Positions 24,901-28,222 of a DNA stretch of 28,222 nucleotides are shown here, piece by piece (position 1 is the stretch's first letter; each line of letters starts with the position of its first letter). Source of the stretch: JAUWQU01 sp964605095. Its GTDB lineage: Bacteria; Planctomycetota; Phycisphaerae; SM23-33. The stretch lies in contig CAZSBS010000023.1 in NCBI GenBank assembly GCA_964605095.1, forward strand, positions 1-28,222. The letters run 5' to 3'. Position numbers and translations under genes: made by a program. The notes beneath the pieces are model-generated. The model saw only the letters and a list, made by a program, of their open reading frames with translations. It ran no database searches and had not been told where the DNA came from.

Positions 24901-26172
24901 CTTGCCGCCGCTCAGTATGCTCAAGCCGCCCGCATAACTGCCGTTGCCGCCGGCTGTGCCGCCGCTGTTGACGGTCACGGCGCTGGTGAGCGATCCGTTC
25001 AGCTCCAGCGTTCCAGCGTTCACGGTCGTGGCGCCGCTGTAGTTGTTGGTGCCGGCCAGAGTCAGGGTCTGGTCGCCTTCCTTGACGAGGCCATGGGCCG
25101 AGGCGTCGCCATCGCTGATTGCGCCGTTGATGACGATGTTCCCCCATTTCGCATTGATCGTCTGGTTCGAGCCGGCGCCGGTCAGGCCGATGCCGTGGCT
25201 GATGGTCTGAACGGCCGCACTGTTGTTGACGATTTTGCCGCCAAGCGTGATGCTGTTGCCGCTGTTGACGAATGCGCCAGCGTCGAGGTTGAAGCTGATG
25301 TCCGCAACCGCCAGGCCGGTGATGTTGTTGTTGGTGGTTGTATTGTTGGTCCCGGCTAAGACGACATTGTCGCCATTGACCGGCGCGGTGACGCCCCAGT
25401 TGCCGGCGTCAGACCAGTCGTACGTCGGCGATGGTGTGCCGCCGCCAGTCCACGTCGGGCCCGCCACGTACACCGTGCCGTACATGGCGATCTCGTCGAT
25501 GCAGTTGCCCGCTTGGGTGACGATCCGCAGCCCGGCGGCGTTGATGGGGGTGGTGAAACTGAAAACGTGGTCGTACACGTCGGTCGTGGTCAGCGAGCCG
25601 ATCGTCGTCCACAGCGAGTCGTAGGCCCCGTCGGTGTTCGTGAGGTCGGCCGAGGGCGCCGCGGCGTACTGGATATACATCGTGCCACCAATGCGGTCGC
25701 CGTACTCATTCAAATTGCTTCGACCGAAGGTAAAGCCGGTGAGGGTGTACAGCGTGGACGAGTATGAGGGCAGCGCTACGCCGGCGAACGACATGTTGAC
25801 GACACCGTAGCTGCCGCCGAGATCCACATTGCGCGCGTCGCTCAGGCCTGCCGAGATCCAACTGTTGCTGTTGCCGTAAAGGCCGTCGTTGAGGTACTGG
25901 ATCTGGTGTGGCCCGCCGTACTGGCTGATCGCGAACGGCGTAGCGCCGTTGGTGGCCAGGGCGATATCCACCGGGTCGGTCGGGACCGTCGAACCTGACG
26001 GGGCGTTGCCGGTAAACGTGAACTCGCTGCCTGGAAGCACGGCCACGGCGGCCTGGGCACAGGGCGCGCAGCACGCGATGCCGAGTGCGGCCAGCCCGGC
26101 CGCGACAAACAGACTAACCCTGAAATTCCTCATGCTTCTCTCCCTTGCTTGGCGTGAAATGCCCTGGTTCAT
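21910..26172 (-). CDS. Giant secreted beta-strand-repeat protein with dockerin-like region and PEP-CTERM anchor
   Basis: About 1420 residues from ATG 26172 (AAAGGAG at 7 bases); ATG 26133 (AAGGGAG upstream) is an equally good start and gives a shorter, more typical signal peptide ending ...CAPCAQA. A discoidin-like N-terminal region (GGPHQIQYLNDGLYG ... CIDEIAMYG) is followed by six copies of the autotransporter-associated strand motif N-x-Y-[ST]-G-x-T (near 25030, 24135, 23823, 23480, 23110 and 22665), each with a GTL-type strand, forming a long beta-helix. Near the end come two calcium-loop-like segments, DTNLDGVVDAADF and GDFDDSGTVDWADL, as in type I dockerins, then PEPCSAMLLMFGAASLLRRRAR, with PEP before a helix and an Arg cluster. 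PEP-CTERM proteins are sorted by an exosortase, which is not in this window. Likely a surface or matrix protein that binds glycans or partners. Confidence 0.88.
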   Translation of the reverse strand: MNQGISRQARERSMRNFRVSLFVAAGLAALGIACCAPCAQAAVAVLPGSEFTFTGNAPSGSTVPTDPVDIALATNGATPFAISQYGGPHQIQYLNDGLYGNSNSWISAGLSDARNVDLGGSYGVVNMSFAGVALPSYSSTLYTLTGFTFGRSNLNEYGDRIGGTMYIQYAAAPSADLTNTDGAYDSLWTTIGSLTTTDVYDHVFSFTTPINAAGLRIVTQAGNCIDEIAMYGTVYVAGPTWTGGGTPSPTYDWSDAGNWGVTAPVNGDNVVLAGTNNTTTNNNITGLAVADISFNLDAGAFVNSGNSITLGGKIVNNSAAVQTISHGIGLTGAGSNQTINAKWGNIVINGAISDGDASAHGLVKEGDQTLTLAGTNNYSGATTVNAGTLELNGSLTSAVTVNSGGTAGGNGSYAGGLSILSGGKVAPGTETGIATLATSTLSLASGSILNFNIADTTNLDQITVSDSDGLTILGGGFNFYQGGSNTSPVNTPGTYDLLAYSGTLGGSVSNLSILNPAPGARYAFGTLNPGYVTLTIGQGPVWSGPNGGNWSVADNWGGAAPVPSDTLAYSAAGNAGDVSNNNTTGSSFQSIQFASDANAFTLTGNAVTLTGDLYGNIIQNDSANTQTVNLPIALGSSLAINTPSGDVVAGGEISGEGFGLTKIGDGTLIVSNVNTYSGLTNILVGTLKIGVADALPHGPDKGDVTLGSTLDLNGLGVTVNGFSGTGTVTNSAAGVGTLTVGDDDRNVSFTGTFDDGVGPVALKKIGSGRLFVSIEGSTYSGGTTVESGALEMDLLVDSSVLGTGPVTLMPGSVLYLNRNIVKNDLYITDARIEATNGYASDRLTGPVTLGGNVVIDVGDNGGIQIAGDVTGSGSLTLNGTRVIEMSALSGTNTYTGSTTINGVLKFINRVSLYNANASGTSWTADNLIVTAGSTAVFAVGGVGQFTSADIEALTALGSDTGGFASGSFICFDTRGGDFTCTSNIDNPNGGANVLGLSKFDPYWPDPTTLTLTGDNTYTGQTIIYKGAISVSSINSVFTDAELGTVHSASSNLGAPTTVANGTIVIGANQYGATGRLIYTGTGETTDRVIAFSTEGDSAVILDQSGPTGLLKFTSDLIVGTRAGKTITFQGSTYGTAEFAGVISGSGNRVIKNGTGTWTLSAVNTYTGATTINAGTLRVGSIDSSDVTVNSTGRLAGDGSVKSLIVNTGGKVAPGDGTRTLTVGGGDVSMAANAVFEWAFDGTNGGMVDITTGGLTLNDNWKVKLVDAGGDAPNGMVQYDLFTFAGAYVGLGDFGIANIDDTEVDWDTSGAQIIVEAGRVYLIGVGISSLTSDTNLDGVVDAADFITLKQNFGAGVGGGVAVGDFDDSGTVDWADLSTLMANMGNGGPVFATTPEPCSAMLLMFGAASLLRRRARIGRAGR

Positions 26173-26203
26173 TGCCTGCTCCTTTCGATTTGATCCGCTC
26201 CAC
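26114..26203 (-). CDS. Overlapping leader ORF (29 residues) at the start of the repeat-protein gene
   Basis: GTG 26203 has the best ribosome site of this region, AGGAGG (26210-26215) 6 bases upstream. Its frame differs from the main gene; it runs across both candidate ATGs of that gene and ends at TAG 26114, inside the signal-peptide codons. The peptide (MERIKSKGAGNEP...) is very polar with no domain. Translating it would place ribosomes on the main start, so it may couple or limit translation. No start is proven. Confidence 0.35.
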   Translation of the reverse strand: MERIKSKGAGNEPGHFTPSKGEKHEEFQG

Positions 26204-26493
26204 GAATTGCCTCCTAACGACAGGCTCACCGTGACGACGCGCCACCCATGACCTGAGCGACACTCAGTTAGAGCACGAGACTCATCGCCTTTGGCCTTGG
26301 CCTCACGCTCGTTCCGGCTCCACCTCGGTTACGACTGCTCCTCGACCGTCTGTTCTTGCTCAGTGCCGGCCGCGTTGAACTCATCGCAAAATACAGCAAA
26401 AGAAATGCATCCGATTATGAAATCGCATCCATTCGCTAACCGATCCAGCCGCCTTTTACCGACTGGAGCTATGGGCGATTATCGACTATCGTA

Positions 26494-26520
26494 ATTATAC
26501 GCGCTTTTCCAGAAATACAA
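26494..26520 (-). promoter_or_regulatory. Candidate promoter of the repeat-protein gene
   Basis: On the minus strand a perfect TATAAT (26499-26494) is preceded by TTGTAT at 15 bases, a weak -35. Transcription would give a leader of about 310 bases. The interval 26204-26493 holds no gene that I recognise and is richer in A+T than its surroundings near this site. Confidence 0.4.
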
Positions 26521-26523
26521 TCA

Positions 26524-26780
26524 CTACTGTCCGGTTGAGCTTTTCGAATACTGCTGTAACAAACGTATTTTCAAGTTGTTGCGACGGAATATGACTGTTT
26601 TCGATTTCAACTTGGTTCGCCGTTTCGGCCATGATCTTTCCATCTCATCTTGGAAGGAGCGGGCCTATGAACGCCGGACAGACCATCTTCTCGCAACTGC
26701 TGGACTTCCTGCCGACCTACGAGTTCAACCGATGCGTTCGTCGATACTGCGGCAATTACCGCGTGCGGCAGTTCTCTTGA
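26524..26780 (+). pseudogene. IS4-family transposase remnant: 5' end and N-terminal 37 codons
   Basis: ATG 26667, with AAGGAG 8 bases upstream, opens MNAGQTIFSQLLDFLP...RVRQFS, the characteristic start of IS4-type transposases with a DUF4372 N-terminus, in which QFS is normally followed by Cys-Trp-Asp-Gln. Here a TGA follows at 26778 and all of the catalytic region is missing. The CTGTCCGG-type sequence from 26524 resembles an insertion-sequence end, so the 5' part is probably complete from there, which is inference. The break coincides with the end of the opposite-strand transposase fragment. Confidence 0.75.
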
Positions 26781-27069
26781 CCGTTGCCGGCTGCATCAAC
26801 TGGGCGGCAGCCTGCCAGGGCGCCCAGAACTTGGACAGGACGACCCACAGCAGCCGAAAGCCGGCGGTGAACCTGAACCTGGGAGAGCCCCTCTGCTCCG
26901 TCCGCCGCTTGCATATGCCCAGTTGACTCTCTGCGGCCACCAGCCTGGCCGCCAGGGATGCGCGGGTCTGGAAGAACGTGCTGACGAAACGAAGGAGGTA
27001 ACCGAGAAGCTCGCCGATGCATGCCAGCAAGTTCCAGAGGTTCAGGAAGAGGTCGATGATGGTATTCAT
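26773..27069 (-). pseudogene. rve-family transposase remnant: N-terminal 99 codons
   Basis: From ATG 27069 the minus strand encodes MNTIIDLFLNLWNLL..., ARLVAAESQLGICKRR, PRFRFTAGFRLLWVVLSKFW and LMQPATVKR, which match the conserved N-terminus of a planctomycete-type integrase-core transposase (RLVALESQLAV...FRLLWVVLS...PATVKRWH). Similarity stops after TVKR at 26773, where Trp-His would follow; the frame then runs antisense into the IS4 fragment. The whole catalytic core is gone. It belongs to a different transposase type from the intact gene at 6769. Confidence 0.75.
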
Positions 27070-27329
27070 GCGGCCCTGATGGCACGAAAGGTCTCCGATG
27101 GCAACCTGCCGTAAGTCCTTATGGTACCGTAGCGACAGAATAATTCGGGGGACCGCAGTCATCGACTGCACTATGTGAGGTCGCAGGGATTTCCAGAGTC
27201 GCCGATCACCGCCGGTGTCTGCCGACGAACCGTGTGCCGTAATAACCTGTAATGGCAATAGTTATAGAATCTCCTCAGCGAGTGACTAAACGACCCGAAA
27301 AAACCCCTTAGTTTGAGCGGGCTTCGCAC
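27070..27329. other. Probable upstream end of the decayed insertion sequence
   Basis: These 260 bases precede the rve fragment on its strand. They include a GCAGTC-ATC-GACTGC hairpin (27155-27169). No other coding sequence is seen. Part is likely the insertion-sequence end and part the original upstream region of the next gene; I cannot place the boundary. Confidence 0.3.
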
Positions 27330-27357
27330 TTGACGAACCGCCAAACCGCAGTACAAT
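27330..27357 (+). promoter_or_regulatory. Sigma70-like promoter for the choice-of-anchor protein gene
   Basis: TTGACG (27330-27335), a 16-base spacer and TACAAT (27352-27357). Transcription would start near 27364, giving a leader of about 84 bases before ATG 27448. It is the best promoter match in the window. Confidence 0.6.
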
Positions 27358-27447
27358 GAACACGCTCAATGATGTGCTTGGCGACAAGGACGGGCCGCTC
27401 AGCCCGTCGTCGCCTTGGGGGAATATTAAGAGAGAGGAAAGTGCTCA

Positions 27448-28222
27448 ATGCTCAAGCACGTATTGGGATTGGCAGTCGTTGTTGTAGCGTTGGCGTCGCC
27501 ATGCTACGCTCAACTGATCGATCCAAACGCCGACGTCACCTACCATCCCGCGAACACCGCAACGGTGGAAGCAGTTCTGACCGCTCAGATCCTGGGTGTC
27601 AAGGGCACGGTCGTTGGTGCCTATGCGGCCGACCCCGATCCCGCCGACCCGGCCGACGGTGACTACTACAGCGATTCACACACCAAGGTCTTCGCCGATC
27701 TTGAGGTAGGCGCATCGGGCATTATTTCCCTGGATCAGTTCGATCCGACCCGCCTTATGCCAAACACGACCGATCCGGTTGGCAAGCTTCGGGGCGCGCT
27801 GCTCTACTTGACGGTCCACCTTAAGGGAGGCCGGCTTGTGATCGACAACGAGAGCCGACGGGCCATTACGACCGCAACGCTGCAGATCGGTGCCAACCTC
27901 GGCGTGAACAACGCGTCCCTCGGCGTTGATGTCTCCGCCAGCTCGTATGCGGAGGCGACCGGAGCCCTTACCGGCGACGTCTATAACCCCGGCGTCCCCG
28001 GCGTCCCCTACGACCCCTACGATGGGCAGTTTCCCGATCCGCACCTCAGCGACGCTGAACTCGACCTGTATTCCACGGGGCCCGACAAGCTTGCCGCCAT
28101 AATCGACCCCAACGACCCCGACAGTTCATTCGTTTACGCACCGATCTTCGTAGACCTCAGCGACCCTGACGATATGGCCCTTTTCACGGGCAGCGGCACG
28201 GTTGATTTTGCCTACGTCAGTT
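27448..28222 (+). CDS. Secreted protein resembling choice-of-anchor E family, 3' partial
   Basis: The frame runs open from ATG 27448 to the window edge (258 residues). A GAGAGG ribosome site lies about 11 bases upstream. Signal peptide: MLKHVLGLAVVVVALASPCYA, cleavage before QLIDPN. The mature part is a beta-rich domain with LDQFDPTRL, LRGALLYLTVHLKGG, a long Ser/Val/Asp-rich middle and LFTGSGTVDF, the order I associate with the choice-of-anchor E domain (LPxFDP...LxxVxxxLxG...FxGxGTV), which usually ends in a PEP-CTERM signal. That end lies outside the window. The acidic Asp-Pro repeats (DPDPADPADG; DPNDPD) may bind calcium. With the neighbouring repeat protein it suggests an exosortase-dependent surface layer. 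Confidence 0.72.
   Translation, partial: MLKHVLGLAVVVVALASPCYAQLIDPNADVTYHPANTATVEAVLTAQILGVKGTVVGAYAADPDPADPADGDYYSDSHTKVFADLEVGASGIISLDQFDPTRLMPNTTDPVGKLRGALLYLTVHLKGGRLVIDNESRRAITTATLQIGANLGVNNASLGVDVSASSYAEATGALTGDVYNPGVPGVPYDPYDGQFPDPHLSDAELDLYSTGPDKLAAIIDPNDPDSSFVYAPIFVDLSDPDDMALFTGSGTVDFAYVS

Noticed and set aside
22000..25100. CRISPR-like or tandem DNA repeats in the repeat-protein gene
   Set aside because: The repetition is at protein level (strand motifs at irregular 300-900 base spacing), not in DNA units with spacers.
23581..25359. 592-codon plus-strand frame opposite the repeat protein
   Set aside because: Same reason: antisense to repeated beta-strand codons, no start site and no domain.

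Overview
The window is GC-rich DNA, most likely from a planctomycete or a close PVC-group relative. I infer this from the gene families present: several secreted SASA-type (sialate O-acetylesterase-like) esterases, a Tat/lipoprotein glycoside hydrolase of family 2, a PDZ + HEAT-repeat protein of the DUF6288 type, a large beta-strand-repeat protein with dockerin-like and PEP-CTERM ends, and rve/IS4-type transposases. There are no rRNA or tRNA genes and no CRISPR array.

Layout. 1-6651 (+ strand): the end of an unknown gene, a Tat-exported GH2 lipoprotein, a SASA esterase, a second SASA gene broken by an internal frame-shifting deletion, and a BD-FAE-like alpha/beta-hydrolase. 6769-7848 (-): an intact rve-family transposase, next to an MDR oxidoreductase that has lost its C-terminal half. 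7923-12595 (-): a compact operon transcribed as SASA esterase (with a coiled-coil insert), TIM-barrel sugar isomerase/epimerase, MDR dehydrogenase, carbon-nitrogen hydrolase, truncated MDR; most junctions overlap or are a few bases apart. 13460-14601 (+): a further SASA esterase followed by the orphan C-terminus of another SASA gene. 14754-18265 (+): the PDZ/DUF6288/HEAT protein, overlapping by ATGA with an O-methyltransferase. 18862-21474 (+): a multi-TM protein fused to a spermidine-synthase-like domain. 21831-26203 (-): a ~1420-residue beta-strand-repeat PEP-CTERM protein with an overlapping leader ORF at its start and a second sorting-signal-like tail just after its stop. 26524-27300: a scar in which two transposase gene fragments abut at a short shared sequence. 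27448-end (+): the start of a secreted protein resembling choice-of-anchor E proteins, behind a good sigma70-like promoter.

How the genes fit together. The first half reads as a glycan-use locus: exported GH2 and esterases deacylate and trim a decorated polysaccharide outside the cytoplasm, and the cytoplasmic isomerase, dehydrogenases and C-N hydrolase process the product. The substrate cannot be read from sequence. The locus has been reshaped by paralog recombination and insertion sequences: one SASA pseudogene, one SASA C-terminal relic, one truncated oxidoreductase and one double-IS scar. The most unusual points are the SASA family expansion with its debris, the five-gene operon with a coiled-coil esterase, and the two-ended architecture (overlapping leader ORF, tandem anchor tails) of the PEP-CTERM gene.
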